From contig NZ_CDWI01000001.1 in assembly GCF_001049495.1 (NCBI RefSeq), positions 1 to 64,000 of the forward strand: a stretch of DNA of 64,000 bases, read 5' to 3'. The first letter of the stretch is position 1. Each line of letters opens with the position of its first letter. Both the position numbers and the translations under genes were made by a program. A model generated the notes under the pieces. That model had not been told where the DNA came from. It made no database searches and saw nothing but the letters and a program-made list of their open reading frames with translations. Origin of the DNA: Microbacterium sp. 3J1 (GTDB taxonomy: Bacteria; Actinomycetota; Actinomycetes; Actinomycetales; Microbacteriaceae). Shown one piece after another: positions 1 through 12,661 of the stretch.

Positions 1-16
1 CCCACCCTGTCTCGCT

Positions 17-22
17 TGTCAA
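17..22 (-). promoter_or_regulatory. Consensus -35 box of a second leftward promoter
   Basis: The minus strand reads a perfect TTGACA at 22-17. A -10 box at the usual 17 bp spacing would fall just outside the window. Together with the upstream promoter at 204-232 it gives the tandem layout typical of rRNA operons. Confidence 0.45.
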
Positions 23-203
23 ATCAGCGCGCCGCGCGGATCTTGGATCCGCTGCGCAGCCTGTGACAGCCGCAGAAGGGGTGGATCTCCCATCCTAGAC
101 GCAGGCGTCTGTTCTCACAAGTGAGAGGATCGGGAGGTGGTTCTCCGCTTGAGGGGGGTGAAGCTCTCGGCCTCTCCGCTTCCCTGTGGGGCGAACAAGT
201 AAT

Positions 204-232
204 AAGTTACGGGGGTTCTGGGGTTCTGGCAA
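204..232 (-). promoter_or_regulatory. Strong leftward sigma-A promoter, probably rRNA P1
   Basis: Read on the minus strand, a -35 box TTGCCA (232-227) is followed after exactly 17 bp by a -10 box TAACTT (209-204). No coding region follows on this strand before the window edge, so it most likely drives a stable RNA operon to the left. Confidence 0.55.
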
Positions 233-324
233 ATCGGGGCAGCACCCCCGGGCGTGTCGTCTGACGCTGCTCATCGCGTTTGCCCAGGCCAGGCGGTGAA
301 ACCATCGTCGAGACCCGACCGCAG

Positions 325-330
325 TACGAT
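325..330 (+). promoter_or_regulatory. -10 box TACGAT, leaderless promoter of the CoA-transferase-like gene
   Basis: TACGAT ends 6 nt before GTG at 337. There is no Shine-Dalgarno sequence. The geometry matches the other leaderless genes in this window and fixes the start at 337 rather than at the ATG at 280. Confidence 0.5.
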
Positions 331-336
331 CACACC

Positions 337-1662
337 GTGCCGACGCCGCCGATTCCCACCCCGCCTTCGCGTCTACTCGCCCGGGTGCGCGCCGAGCTGG
401 AGGCGCCCGCCTCAGAGGGCTCGGCGGACGCCGCGCCCTCGCATCCGGTCCCCCTGCCCTCGCGACTCGCGACGGCCGGCCTCGCCTGGGCGAGCGTCAC
501 CGCGGTCACATCGCTCGCCGGCATCCCCCTCTCCCCTGACCCCGAGCGCATCGCCCTCGCCTACCGCAGCGACCGGCTGCTCACCGTCGACGGGACCCCT
601 CCCGACGTGTGGTCGGGATACTCCGGCTTCTGGCGCGCGACGGACGGGTGGATCCGGACGCACGGCAACTATCCTCACCACGCCGCGGCACTGCTCGCCG
701 GTGTGGACCTGTCTGCCGGTGCGCGCGCCGACGACCTCCGCGCGGCGTTCGGGGATCGCACGGTCCACGACGCGATCGGCGCCATCACGCGAGCAGGCGG
801 ACTCGCCGTCGCCGTCCGCCCGGAGCATCCCGAGGTCGACCGTCGGCTCCGGGAGCAGCCACTGCTCTCCGTGACCCGGCTCGGCCCCGGCGCTCGACTG
901 CGTCTCCCCCGCACCGACCTCTCGGTGCAGCGCCCACTCGCGGGCATCCGCGTCCTCGACCTCACCCGCGTGATCGCCGGCCCCGTGTGCACGCGCACCC
1001 TCGCGCTGCTCGGTGCCGATGTGCTCCGCGTCGATCCGCCTCACCGTGCCGAGCCCGAGTGGCAGCACTTCGACACCGGGCACGGCAAGCGCTCGACCGT
1101 CCTCGATGCGGCCACCGACGACTTCCGCACACTGCTCGCCGGCGCCGACGTCGTGGTGCTCGGGTATCGCCCGGGGGCGCTCGAACGCCTCGGCCTCTCC
1201 CCCGCCCAGCTCGCGGAGCGGCATCCGGGTCTGGTGATCGCACAGCTCAGCGCGTGGGGTCTCGACCATCCGCACCTAGCGGGCTTCGACAGTCTCGTGC
1301 AGGCGGAATCGGGCATCGCGATGATCGAGTCGCGCGACGGCGTGACGCCGGGCGCCCTTCCCGCGCAGGCACTGGATCACAGCGCCGGCTACCTCCTCGC
1401 CGCCTCCATCGTCGCGCTCGTCGAGCGCCGCCGGAGAGAGGGCGGCACCTGGTGGGTGCACACGTCGCTCCGTCGCATCGCCGCCGAGCTTCTGGGAATG
1501 CCGAGAACCCGCGACCCGCAACCCGAGCAGCCGTTCGAGACCTCGGCGCACAGCGCGAGGTTCCGCGTCGGCGTCCACGACGTGACGACCGCGCGGCCCG
1601 CGCTTCCGGGACTCGAGTTCAGCGCACCTCGGCCGTGGGGAGCTGATCCGCCGAGGTGGTGA
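337..1662 (+). CDS. Class III (CaiB/BaiF) CoA-transferase-like protein, atypical
   Basis: A 441-residue protein. The family hallmark LAGIRVLDLTRVIAGP, followed by TLALLGADVLRVDPP, lies near residues 205-240. In ordinary family III CoA-transferases that motif is at the N terminus. Here about 200 residues precede it and resemble the later part of the fold (WSGYSGFWRATDGWIRTHG), so the chain looks permuted or internally rearranged. The segment where the catalytic Asp normally sits (VDVSLLDA-type) reads VHTSLRRIA, so the nucleophile appears to be missing. CoA transfer is therefore doubtful and the substrate unknown. The GTG start is chosen from the TACGAT box 6 nt upstream. The 3' end overlaps the convergent DUF4184 gene by 44 bp. 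Confidence 0.7.
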   Translation: MPTPPIPTPPSRLLARVRAELEAPASEGSADAAPSHPVPLPSRLATAGLAWASVTAVTSLAGIPLSPDPERIALAYRSDRLLTVDGTPPDVWSGYSGFWRATDGWIRTHGNYPHHAAALLAGVDLSAGARADDLRAAFGDRTVHDAIGAITRAGGLAVAVRPEHPEVDRRLREQPLLSVTRLGPGARLRLPRTDLSVQRPLAGIRVLDLTRVIAGPVCTRTLALLGADVLRVDPPHRAEPEWQHFDTGHGKRSTVLDAATDDFRTLLAGADVVVLGYRPGALERLGLSPAQLAERHPGLVIAQLSAWGLDHPHLAGFDSLVQAESGIAMIESRDGVTPGALPAQALDHSAGYLLAASIVALVERRRREGGTWWVHTSLRRIAAELLGMPRTRDPQPEQPFETSAHSARFRVGVHDVTTARPALPGLEFSAPRPWGADPPRW

Positions 1663-2452
1663 CCCGAGCGAAGCGGCGGAACAAGGGCACCGCGAGGCAC
1701 AGCGCGATCGTGAGCACTCCCCAGAGGCCGCACGCCGGAGGGAGCATCCGGTATGCGAGGTGCTGGAGCGTGAAGTCGTCGTCGAACGGGCCGTACGAGA
1801 GGTAGCCGATGACGCCCGCCGTGATCAGGATCACCGGAAGCGACAGCCACCAGGCGAAGCGAACACCGTCGGGGACCGCGCGGACGACGGATGCTCGCGG
1901 CCGGGCACGATGGAGACGCAGCAGCGCCCAGATCCCGATCACGACGAGTCCGATCAGGCTCGACCCGTGCTGCAGCCACTTGTACCCGGTGAGCGGCCCC
2001 CACAGTTCGTCGAGAACCGGCATCGCGTCGACGCCCCATCGCCCCTCATGCGTGAACAGGTCCCAGGCGATGTGGGACACGACGCCCAGGACGAGCGATG
2101 CAGCGAGCCAGACGAGGAACCACCGTCGCCCTGACCCGAGCCCCACAGCGGACGCCGCCGCCGCCCGACCGGAATCCGACCAGTCCGTCGTCAGCCTCCG
2201 CGCCACGGCGAGCGGCGACAGCTCTCCGATCGCCGGCCGGAGCACCACCCGCCACAGCAGGAACAGCACGAAGGCGACGAGCGCGGTGACGGCGACGTTC
2301 CCGAACTCGTGCGTGAACGAATAGGGCAGGCCGGCTCCCCTGAGGAACAGCGGCAGATCCGGCGTCATCGCTCCGATCGCGATCGCCGACGCCACGAACG
2401 GCGTGCGGATGAAGGGCAGCGCGACCAGCGCGTGGCTCGGAGTGAACGGCAT
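1619..2452 (-). CDS. DUF4184 family membrane protein
   Basis: A 277-residue integral membrane protein that begins MPFTPSHALVALPF, the conserved start of the DUF4184 family, and has about six hydrophobic segments. Conserved polar spots in or near the membrane include the N-terminal His, TPDLPLFLR and HIAWDLFTHEG. These resemble metal-dependent membrane hydrolase patterns, but the family function is not established. The start is supported by AGGAGGTG about 5 nt before the ATG. It lies downstream of tyrS in the same direction with an 83 bp gap and may be co-transcribed with it. Confidence 0.8.
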   Translation of the reverse strand: MPFTPSHALVALPFIRTPFVASAIAIGAMTPDLPLFLRGAGLPYSFTHEFGNVAVTALVAFVLFLLWRVVLRPAIGELSPLAVARRLTTDWSDSGRAAAASAVGLGSGRRWFLVWLAASLVLGVVSHIAWDLFTHEGRWGVDAMPVLDELWGPLTGYKWLQHGSSLIGLVVIGIWALLRLHRARPRASVVRAVPDGVRFAWWLSLPVILITAGVIGYLSYGPFDDDFTLQHLAYRMLPPACGLWGVLTIALCLAVPLFRRFARVTTSADQLPTAEVR

Positions 2453-2535
2453 CCTGCACCTCCTGTCGAACGGCTGACACCGGAGAGCCTGACGGCGGCG
2501 GCTGGGAACGACCCGAGCCGCCGCCGCGCGGGCGA

Positions 2536-3837
2536 TCAGGCGATGAAGACTCCGGCGAGAGTCTTCTTGCCGCGCCGGAGTACGGAGACCCCACCGGGCA
2601 GCGAGCCCTCGACCACTGCCGACTCGTCGTCGACGCGTTCGCCGTCGAGCGAGACACCGCCCTGGGCGATGGCGCGGCGCGCCTCCGACAGGCTGGACAC
2701 GAGCCCCGTGGAGACCAGGACCTCGATGACCGGAGTGCCTGCGGCGACGGTGGCGTTCGGGAGTTCCTCGAGCGCTGTCCTCAGGGTCGAGGCATCGAGC
2801 GCGGTGAGGTCCCCCTGCCCGAACAGCGCCTCGGATGCCGCGATCACCGCCGCTGCGGCCTCGATCCCATGCACGGTCGACACGACCTCGAGGGCCAGCC
2901 GCTTCTGCGCCGCACGACGGAAGGGCTCCGCCTCGACGAGAGCCGCGTACTCCTCGATCTCCGCGCGGGAGAGGAACGTGAAGACCTTCAGTCGGTCGAT
3001 CACGTCGGCATCGGCGGTGCTCAGCCAGAACTGGTACATCCGGTACGGACTGCACATCTCGGCGTCCAGCCAGATCGCGTTGCCCTCGCTCTTGCCGAAC
3101 TTCGTCCCGTCGCTGTTCGTGATCAGCGGGGTGCCGATCGCGTGCACGGAGACGCCCTCGACGCGATGGATCAGATCGGTGCCGCTCGTCAGGTTGCCCC
3201 ACTGGTCGGAGCCGCCGGTCTGCAGCACGCAGTCGTACTGGCGGTAGAGCTCGAGGTAGTCCATGCCCTGCAGGATCTGGTAGCTGAACTCGGTGTAGCT
3301 GATGCCCGCGTCCGAGTTCAGCCGAGCGGCGACCGCATCCTTCTTGAGCATGGTGCCCACGCGGTAGTGCTTGCCGATCTCCCGGAGGAAGTCGATGGCC
3401 GACAGCGGCGCCGTCCAGTCGAGATTGTTCACGATGCGCGCCGCGTTGTCGCCCTCGAAGCTGAGGTAGCGCTCGACCTGCCCCCGCAGGCGACCGACCC
3501 ATTCCTCGACGGTCTCCCTCGTGTTGAGGGTGCGCTCGGCTGTGGGCCGCGGATCGCCGATGAGACCGGTCGAACCGCCCACGAGGCCGAGCGGCCGGTG
3601 ACCGGCGAGCTGGATACGACGCAGGGTGAGCAGCTGCACGAGGTTGCCGAGGTGCAGGCTCGGAGCCGTCGGGTCGAATCCGCAGTAATACGTGATCGGG
3701 TCCCCGGCGAGAAGGGCGCGCAGCGCCTCCTGGTCAGTGGACACGTGGACGAGGCCGCGCCACAGCAGTTCGTCCCACACGTTCTCGAACGTGGGGTCGA
3801 TCGCCGGCGGGGCGGTCGTCAGAGCGGAATTCGACAC
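2536..3837 (-). CDS. tyrS: Tyrosyl-tRNA synthetase
   Basis: A 433-residue class I aminoacyl-tRNA synthetase that charges tRNA-Tyr in the cytoplasm. Visible motifs are the HIGH-type signature HLGN, the tyrosine pocket YCGFDPTAPS, the TGGSDQWGN segment and the KMSKS-equivalent KFGKS. A C-terminal S4-like RNA-binding domain follows (SLSEARRAIAQGGVSLDGERV). The length is normal for bacterial TyrRS. The start is GTG at 3837: a TAGCCT -10 box ends 7 nt before it and no ribosome binding site is present, so the mRNA is probably leaderless. Confidence 0.96.
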   Translation of the reverse strand: MSNSALTTAPPAIDPTFENVWDELLWRGLVHVSTDQEALRALLAGDPITYYCGFDPTAPSLHLGNLVQLLTLRRIQLAGHRPLGLVGGSTGLIGDPRPTAERTLNTRETVEEWVGRLRGQVERYLSFEGDNAARIVNNLDWTAPLSAIDFLREIGKHYRVGTMLKKDAVAARLNSDAGISYTEFSYQILQGMDYLELYRQYDCVLQTGGSDQWGNLTSGTDLIHRVEGVSVHAIGTPLITNSDGTKFGKSEGNAIWLDAEMCSPYRMYQFWLSTADADVIDRLKVFTFLSRAEIEEYAALVEAEPFRRAAQKRLALEVVSTVHGIEAAAAVIAASEALFGQGDLTALDASTLRTALEELPNATVAAGTPVIEVLVSTGLVSSLSEARRAIAQGGVSLDGERVDDESAVVEGSLPGGVSVLRRGKKTLAGVFIA

Positions 3838-3844
3838 GCGGACC

Positions 3845-3850
3845 AGGCTA
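3845..3850 (-). promoter_or_regulatory. -10 box TAGCCT, leaderless promoter of tyrS
   Basis: On the minus strand TAGCCT is followed by 7 nt and the GTG start of tyrS. Transcription would begin at or next to the start codon. Confidence 0.6.
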
Positions 3851-3869
3851 TCAGCGGTGGATGCTCCAC

Positions 3870-4646
3870 TCAGACGTGGGCGGCCCACCACACGAGGAAG
3901 GCCCCGCCGAGCCCGATCACCCAGCTCACGAGGCTGCCGACGAGGAAGTACTCCGCGCGGGCTCCGGTCTCGCCGTCGCGCGAGATCTCGGGAAAGCGCA
4001 CGATGCCCTTGGCCGCCAGCATCGCGGCGAGGATCGGGTAGGCCGCGGCGAGCGTGAGGATCATGACGATCACTCGCTCGAGCGGACCGATGAGCCGCCC
4101 GCCCTTGAATCCCGCTCGCGGGTCGGGTGATGCGGCGGCGGTGACGGGCTCGGTCTCGGGTGCCTCTGTCGCGGGAAGCGGTTCCGGTCGACGCCGAGCG
4201 AGTTCGGCCGGACGCCAGGTGTGCTCGCCGTCGAGCGCCGCGCGGACGACGAGGTTGGCGGACTCGAGGAGGAACAGACCGGTGCCGACGGTGAGCACCG
4301 CGAGATCGAACGGGATGTCGCCGAACGGCGAGCGCAGGCTCCAGGTGGAGCCGATGAGACCGGCATCCGCTCGGGCACCGAGCCAGACGACGGCGCTCAC
4401 GGCTGCCGCGCCGAGCAGCACCGCCGGCCAGAAGCCGAGCGGCGCGGTGCGCTCGGTGGGCATGCTCCACACCCACAGGGCGCCCACGACGAGAGCGGCG
4501 AGCATGGGGAGCAGGGCGTCGCTGACGCTGCCGAGCAGCAGAAGGATGATCGCCACCGTGAGGTAGCCGATCCACCGCCGTGGTGCGAACTGACGGACGA
4601 GGTCGGCGGCGCCGACCGCGAGCAGGAGGAAGCCGGCGACGATCAC
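3870..4646 (-). CDS. Membrane protein paired with the SatD-family regulator
   Basis: A 258-residue membrane protein with about seven hydrophobic segments: a cluster of four in the first 110 residues, another near 125-150, a charged linker (about 160-190) rich in Pro, Glu and Arg, then two C-terminal segments. I recognise no catalytic motif. It overlaps the SatD-family gene by 4 nt (ATGA), so the two form an operon and probably act together. Membrane proteins commonly accompany SatD-type genes, but the role is unknown. Confidence 0.7.
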   Translation of the reverse strand: MIVAGFLLLAVGAADLVRQFAPRRWIGYLTVAIILLLLGSVSDALLPMLAALVVGALWVWSMPTERTAPLGFWPAVLLGAAAVSAVVWLGARADAGLIGSTWSLRSPFGDIPFDLAVLTVGTGLFLLESANLVVRAALDGEHTWRPAELARRRPEPLPATEAPETEPVTAAASPDPRAGFKGGRLIGPLERVIVMILTLAAAYPILAAMLAAKGIVRFPEISRDGETGARAEYFLVGSLVSWVIGLGGAFLVWWAAHV

Positions 4647-5287
4647 GAGGCGCCTCCGCGAAGCGCGGTCAGGCCTTCGAGCAGGGCGGCGCTTCCGGCG
4701 TTGCGCAGCGACTTCGAGACCGCCGGCTGGGTGATGCCCTCCTCCGCCGCGAGCTCGTGCTGGGATCGTCCCACGAGCCGCCCGTAGGTGAGTCGTCGTT
4801 CGCGCTCGTTCATCGCGCCCACCAGCTCGTCTCTCGCGAGCAGGTAGGCGTTGGACGCCGAGATCGTGGTCTCCATGACCTCATCCTGCCCCGGGGCTCC
4901 GACAATCCAGGTGCGTGTGCGCGGTACGGCGCGCGACTCCCTCGCGTGCACGGTCTCGATCGCGGCGCGGGCGGCGTACCAGCCGGGGCCGTCTGCGAGT
5001 TCGCCGTGCACCGAATCGACCGCTCGCACCTCGCCGATCCCGATGCCGAAGCGGAATGCGATCCCGTCGGGGAGCCGGAGCTGGATCATGAGGAGCGAGA
5101 CGAGCGCGTCCGCGAGATCGCGGTACAGACCCTGCTGCTCGTCGCCGACTGTCGGCGTGAGTGGCTGCATCGCGAGCGGGAGGTCGCGTTCGACCTGCGC
5201 GATGGTCTCGTCGAGGACCCGCTGCGCCGCGCTCCGGTCGTCGAGCTTGCGAGAGCCCACGATGTCGGCGAGTACGGCGATCGTCAT
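4643..5287 (-). CDS. SatD family protein with C-terminal helix-turn-helix
   Basis: A 214-residue protein. The N-terminal domain opens MTIAVLADIVGSRKL and contains TPTVGDEQQGLY and LRFGIGIGEV-like segments typical of SatD proteins, whose fold resembles nucleotide cyclase-like domains. The C terminus (about 165-205) reads SQHELAAEEGITQPAVSKSLRNAG, a clear HTH, so DNA binding is likely. It is first in a two-gene operon with a membrane protein and divergent from a DUF1349 gene. Palindromes at 5288-5303 and 5334-5348 sit on both start regions and are plausible autoregulatory sites. The ATG at 5287 lies 6 nt after a TACGGT -10 box, so translation is probably leaderless. Confidence 0.8.
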   Translation of the reverse strand: MTIAVLADIVGSRKLDDRSAAQRVLDETIAQVERDLPLAMQPLTPTVGDEQQGLYRDLADALVSLLMIQLRLPDGIAFRFGIGIGEVRAVDSVHGELADGPGWYAARAAIETVHARESRAVPRTRTWIVGAPGQDEVMETTISASNAYLLARDELVGAMNERERRLTYGRLVGRSQHELAAEEGITQPAVSKSLRNAGSAALLEGLTALRGGAS

Positions 5288-5303
5288 GTGATAACCGTAT
5301 CAC
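5288..5303. promoter_or_regulatory. Palindrome GTGATA-N4-TATCAC abutting the satD-like start
   Basis: A perfect 6+6 bp inverted repeat directly next to the ATG at 5287. It covers the minus-strand -10 box TACGGT (5299-5294). A bound repressor would block the promoter, so this is a candidate operator for the adjacent HTH protein. Confidence 0.45.
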
Positions 5304-5316
5304 GAATAACTAGCGT

Positions 5317-5348
5317 TTATATCCTATTTGGTTATATCCTCGGGATAT
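5317..5348. promoter_or_regulatory. TTATATCCT direct repeat and ATATCC-TCG-GGATAT palindrome
   Basis: TTATATCCT occurs twice with a 15 bp period (5317-5325 and 5332-5340). The second copy overlaps the palindrome ATATCC-TCG-GGATAT (5334-5348), which ends inside the ATG of the DUF1349 gene. TATCCT at 5335-5340 with a 6 nt spacer to that ATG also fits a leaderless -10 box. The AT-rich patch stands out in this high-GC region and looks like a shared control region. Confidence 0.45.
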
Positions 5349-5946
5349 GCCTGAATCAGTCATCATCGCCTGGTCCGACGGACAGTGGACCCACGCCCCC
5401 GCATCCGCCACGCCGGTGCACGAATCCGCCGGTGTCGAACTCGATGTCACGGCCGTGGAAGGGAGCGACGCCTGGCGCCACACCGCGTACGGCTTCATCC
5501 ACGACACCGAGCACGCCCTGCTCGCGCCGCTCGCGGTCGGCGACGCCATGGAGGTCACGTTCCGCGCCCCCTGGGACGGTCAGTTCGACCAGGCGGGCGT
5601 CTTCGTGCAGACGGACGACGAGCACTGGATCAAGGCCGGTGTCGAATACGCCGACGGGCACCTCGGACTCGGTGCGGTCGTGACCGCGGTCCGATCCGAC
5701 TGGTCCGTCGGATACGTCGACGACTGGCTCGACAGCGAGATCAGCGTGCGGGTGAGCCGGTGGGCGGATGCCGTGATCGTGCGCGCACGTGCCGGCGACG
5801 GCGCCTGGCGTCTGGTGCGCGTCGCGCCGTTCGACGGCGCGGCGACCGCATCCGCCGGTCCGTTCCTGGCCGCGCCCACCCGCGCCGGCCTCACGGTGCG
5901 CTTCACCCGGTGGTCGCGATCCGCCGCAGACGCCGACCTGCACTGA
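5347..5946 (+). CDS. DUF1349 family protein (concanavalin-like fold)
   Basis: A 199-residue soluble protein without a signal peptide. The segments MEVTFRAPWDGQFDQAGVFV, HWIKAGVEYADGHLGLG and the late GPFLAAPTRAGLTVRFT match DUF1349, a family related to legume-lectin/concanavalin-like beta sandwiches. The substrate is unknown. It is divergent from the SatD-family operon, with 59 bp of AT-rich control DNA between them, which suggests linked regulation. The start ATG follows a TATCCT box by 6 nt with no ribosome binding site. Confidence 0.75.
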   Translation: MPESVIIAWSDGQWTHAPASATPVHESAGVELDVTAVEGSDAWRHTAYGFIHDTEHALLAPLAVGDAMEVTFRAPWDGQFDQAGVFVQTDDEHWIKAGVEYADGHLGLGAVVTAVRSDWSVGYVDDWLDSEISVRVSRWADAVIVRARAGDGAWRLVRVAPFDGAATASAGPFLAAPTRAGLTVRFTRWSRSAADADLH

Positions 5947-5970
5947 CGATCGACCGTCGATCCCCGCCCG

Positions 5971-9534
<3,564 letters not shown>

Positions 9535-9538
<4 letters not shown>

Positions 9539-10452
9539 GCTTTCGTCCCTGCGCTTCCCACGACCACTTCTGTTCCGATCCCCTTGCTGGTGAAGAGTTC
9601 GACGAGCACCGAATGCGGTACGCGTCCGTCGATGATGGCGGCGGCATCGACGCCGCCCTCGACCGCATCCAGGCAGGCCCGCATCTTCGGGATCATCCCC
9701 GATTCGAGACCCGGCAGCATCTCGATGAGATCCTCCGACGTCAGGTGCGACACGAGCGAGTCGCGGTTGGGCCAGTCGGCGTAGAGCCCCGGCACGTCGG
9801 TGAGGATCACGAGCTTGCGTGCACCGAGCGCGATCGCGAGCGCTGCAGCCGCGGCATCCGCATTCACGTTGAGCGACTGTCCGGGGTGATCGAGGTCGGG
9901 TGCGATGCTCGACACCACCGGGACCCGGCCGGCGGCCAGGTGATCGAGCACGGGTGTGGGGTCGACCTCCACGACGTCGCCCACTCGTCCGAGGTCGATC
10001 TCCTCGCCGTCGACGACGACTCCGCGGCGGCGCCCGCCGAAGAGACCGGCGTCCTCGCCGCTCAATCCCGTGGCGATGGGTCCGTGCGAGTTGATCTTCG
10101 ACACGAGCTGCGGATTCACCTGACCGGTCAGCACCATGCGCACCACGCTGATCGCCTCGGTGTTGGTGACCCGGTATCCGCCCTTGAACTCGCTGGGGAT
10201 CTCGAGACGCTGCAGCATGTCGGAGATCTGCGGACCGCCGCCGTGCACGACCACCGGCTGCACTCCGACATACCGCAGGTACGCGATGTCCTGCGCGAAG
10301 GCCTCCTGCAGCTCGTCGGAGACCATGGCATTGCCGCCGTACTTCACGACGACGATCTGATCGCGGAACCGCTTGAGCCATGGCAGCGACTCGATCAGCG
10401 TCTGCGCCTTGACCGCCGCGACGTCGGGCGTGGTGTCCTGGATGTCGGTCAT
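9535..10452 (-). CDS. argB: Acetylglutamate kinase
   Basis: A 305-residue amino acid kinase that phosphorylates N-acetylglutamate. It shows the N-terminal phosphate loop [10 protein letters not shown], the glycine block VVHGGGPQI and the C-terminal [18 protein letters not shown]. The N-terminal helix before the kinase core (residues 10-30, [15 protein letters not shown]) is the type found in arginine-feedback-inhibited hexameric NAGKs, so allosteric inhibition is likely. The ATG overlaps the argJ stop by 4 nt. Confidence 0.95.
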
Positions 10453-11606
10453 GAGGCGTAGGCGCTGTTCTCGTGCACGTAGTCGTGGGTGAGGTCGTTC
10501 GTGAGGACCGTCGCGGTCGCCTCGCCCACCTTGAGGTCGATGACGAGGTGCGTGGCGCGCGGAGACAGGTCGACCTCCTCGCGCGGGCGGTCGGGTCCGC
10601 CCTCGCTGCAGACGCGCACGCCATTCATCCACACATCGACGTCGTAGGGGTCGAACTGCGCGGAAGTCGTTCCGATCGCCGCGAGAACGCGCCCCCAGTT
10701 CGGGTCGTTCCCGAAGATGGCGGCCTTGAACAGGTTGTTCCGAGCGACCGAGCGGCCCACCTCGACGGCCTCCGCCTCGGATGCCGCGTGCTGCACCTCG
10801 ATCGTGATGTCGTGGCTGGCGCCCTCGGCGTCCCCCTGCAGCTGGACGGCGAGGTCCTGGCACAGCTCCCGCAGCGCGGCCGAGAACTCCTCGAGGTCGG
10901 GCACGACCTCGGAGGCCCCGTTGGCGAGGAGAGTGACCTGGTCGTTGGTCGACATGCAGCCGTCCGAGTCCAGGCGGTCGAAGGTCGTACCCGTCGCGGC
11001 GCGCAGCGCGGCATCCGCCTCGAGCGGCTCGAGGACGGCATCCGTCGTGATGACGACGAGCATCGTCGCGAGGCCGGGCGCGAGCATGCCCGCGCCCTTC
11101 GCCATGCCGCCGATCGTCCACCCGTCGCGGCTGACGACGGCGGTCTTCGACACGCTGTCGGTCGTCATGATCGCTTCTGCCGCGAGCGCACCGCCGTCGG
11201 CGGACAGAGCGGCGACGGCCTGCTCCGTACCGGCGAGGACCTTGCCGCGGAACACCTCGTCGCCGACGCCGATGAGTCCGGTCGAGCAGACGAGCACGTC
11301 TCCCGCGCTGATGCCGAGCAGTTCGGCCGCCTTCTCGGCGGTCTGGTGCGTGGTCTGGAATCCGAAGCTCCCGGTGAAGCAGTTGGCTCCGCCGGAGTTC
11401 AGCACGACGGCCTCGACGACCCGGTCGGCGACGGCCTGCTGCGACCAGATGATCGGGTTGGCCTTGGCGCGGTTGCTGGTGAAGACGGCGGCGCCGACTT
11501 TGCGTGGCCCGCGGTTGACGACCACCGCGACATCGGGCTTGCCGGTCGACTTGAGGCCGGCGGAGACTCCGGCCGCCTCGAATCCTGCGGGGGCGGTGAC
11601 GCTCAC
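10449..11606 (-). CDS. argJ: Bifunctional glutamate N-acetyltransferase/ornithine acetyltransferase
   Basis: A 385-residue Ntn-type autoprocessing enzyme that recycles the acetyl group from acetylornithine to glutamate. The self-cleavage motif [14 protein letters not shown] is present. Cleavage would occur between Ala180 and Thr181, leaving Thr181 as nucleophile. The GTG start overlaps the argC stop (GTGA). Whether it is mono- or bifunctional cannot be read from sequence, but no argA or argE lies nearby, so the recycling pathway is the likely one. Confidence 0.94.
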   Translation of the reverse strand: MSVTAPAGFEAAGVSAGLKSTGKPDVAVVVNRGPRKVGAAVFTSNRAKANPIIWSQQAVADRVVEAVVLNSGGANCFTGSFGFQTTHQTAEKAAELLGISAGDVLVCSTGLIGVGDEVFRGKVLAGTEQAVAALSADGGALAAEAIMTTDSVSKTAVVSRDGWTIGGMAKGAGMLAPGLATMLVVITTDAVLEPLEADAALRAATGTTFDRLDSDGCMSTNDQVTLLANGASEVVPDLEEFSAALRELCQDLAVQLQGDAEGASHDITIEVQHAASEAEAVEVGRSVARNNLFKAAIFGNDPNWGRVLAAIGTTSAQFDPYDVDVWMNGVRVCSEGGPDRPREEVDLSPRATHLVIDLKVGEATATVLTNDLTHDYVHENSAYAS

Positions 11607-12655
11607 GGCGCGACTCCGTTCACTGAGAGTGCGCGGGACTCGGGCAGCCCCAGCGCGAGGTTCATGGACTGGACGGCGGCTCCGGCGGTCCCCTTGACGA
11701 GGTTGTCGACAGCGGCGACCACGGTGACGCGGCCCGCGGCACGGTCGATGGCGAGGCCGATCAGCGCGGTGTTCGCACCGAGCACGTCCGCCGTGCGGGG
11801 GAACTCGCCCGCGGGGAGCAGCTCGACGAAGGTCTCATCGCCATAGGCCTCCTCCCACGCCGCACGGATCTCGGCGTCGGAGGCATCAGCCGCGATCGGG
11901 GCGCTGGAGGTGGCGAGGATTCCCCGCGACATGGGGACGAGGATCGGGGTGAACGAGATGCGGATGCCGTCGGCCTCGCCGCCGGACGCGGCGGCGAGCG
12001 CCTGCCGGATCTCCGGGATGTGGCGATGCGTGCCGCCGACGGCGTACGGGTTGGCGCTGCCGAGGATCTCGCCCGCCAGCAGGTTGGTCTTCAGGCTCTT
12101 GCCCGCACCCGACGGACCGACGGCGAGCACCGACACGATGTCCCCGGGGTCGATCACGCCCGCCGCGACACCAGGTGCGAGGCTGAGACTCACGGTCGAG
12201 GCGTTGCACCCGGGCGCGGCGATGCGCGTCGCTGCGCGCAGTGTCTCGCGCTGTTTGACCCCGCCGACCAGCAGCTCGGGGACGCCGTACGCCCACGGTT
12301 CGTGGAACGCGCCGCCGTAGAAGTCGTCCCACGCTCCCTGCGAGGTCAGGCGGTGGTCCGCTCCCGCATCGATCACGAGCGGCGTCTCGCCGAGCGCATC
12401 CGTGTACTGACCGGACTGCCCGTGCGGCAGGGCCAGGAACACGATGTCGTGCCCGGCGAGCGTCTCGGGGGTGGTGTCCTGCAGCGTGAGGCGGGCGAGC
12501 GATCGCAGGTGCGGCTGGTGCTGGATCAGCGGCTGCCCGGCGTTCGAGTGGGCCGTGACGGTCCGGATCTCGATGTCGGGATGATCGGCGAGAAGGCGCA
12601 GGATCTCGCCGCCCGCATAGCCGGATGCGCCGGAGACGGCGACGGAATACGTCAT
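11603..12655 (-). CDS. argC: N-acetyl-gamma-glutamyl-phosphate reductase
   Basis: A 350-residue NADPH-dependent reductase for the third step of arginine synthesis. The N-terminal nucleotide-binding motif GASGYAG is at residues 9-15, catalytic Cys150 lies in APGCNAST, and the dimer/catalytic region [10 protein letters not shown] follows. It is first in the six-gene operon argC-J-B-D-F-H, where every junction overlaps. The ATG is 6 nt after a TAAGGT -10 box with no Shine-Dalgarno. A short Arg-rich frame lies 115 nt upstream on the same strand. Confidence 0.95.
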   Translation of the reverse strand: MTYSVAVSGASGYAGGEILRLLADHPDIEIRTVTAHSNAGQPLIQHQPHLRSLARLTLQDTTPETLAGHDIVFLALPHGQSGQYTDALGETPLVIDAGADHRLTSQGAWDDFYGGAFHEPWAYGVPELLVGGVKQRETLRAATRIAAPGCNASTVSLSLAPGVAAGVIDPGDIVSVLAVGPSGAGKSLKTNLLAGEILGSANPYAVGGTHRHIPEIRQALAAASGGEADGIRISFTPILVPMSRGILATSSAPIAADASDAEIRAAWEEAYGDETFVELLPAGEFPRTADVLGANTALIGLAIDRAAGRVTVVAAVDNLVKGTAGAAVQSMNLALGLPESRALSVNGVAP

Positions 12656-12661
12656 GCTTCT

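Larger units (their letters stand above)
1..336. other. Upstream intergenic region with leftward promoters
   Basis: No credible gene is seen in this stretch. It carries two leftward promoter-like elements (listed separately), a short hairpin at 36-52 (GCGGATC, TTG, GATCCGC) and a palindrome CTCACAAGTGAG near 114-125. The double strong promoter pointing out of the window and the closeness of tyrS suggest a stable-RNA (rRNA) operon just left of position 1. That is inferred, since no rRNA sequence lies in the window. Confidence 0.5.
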
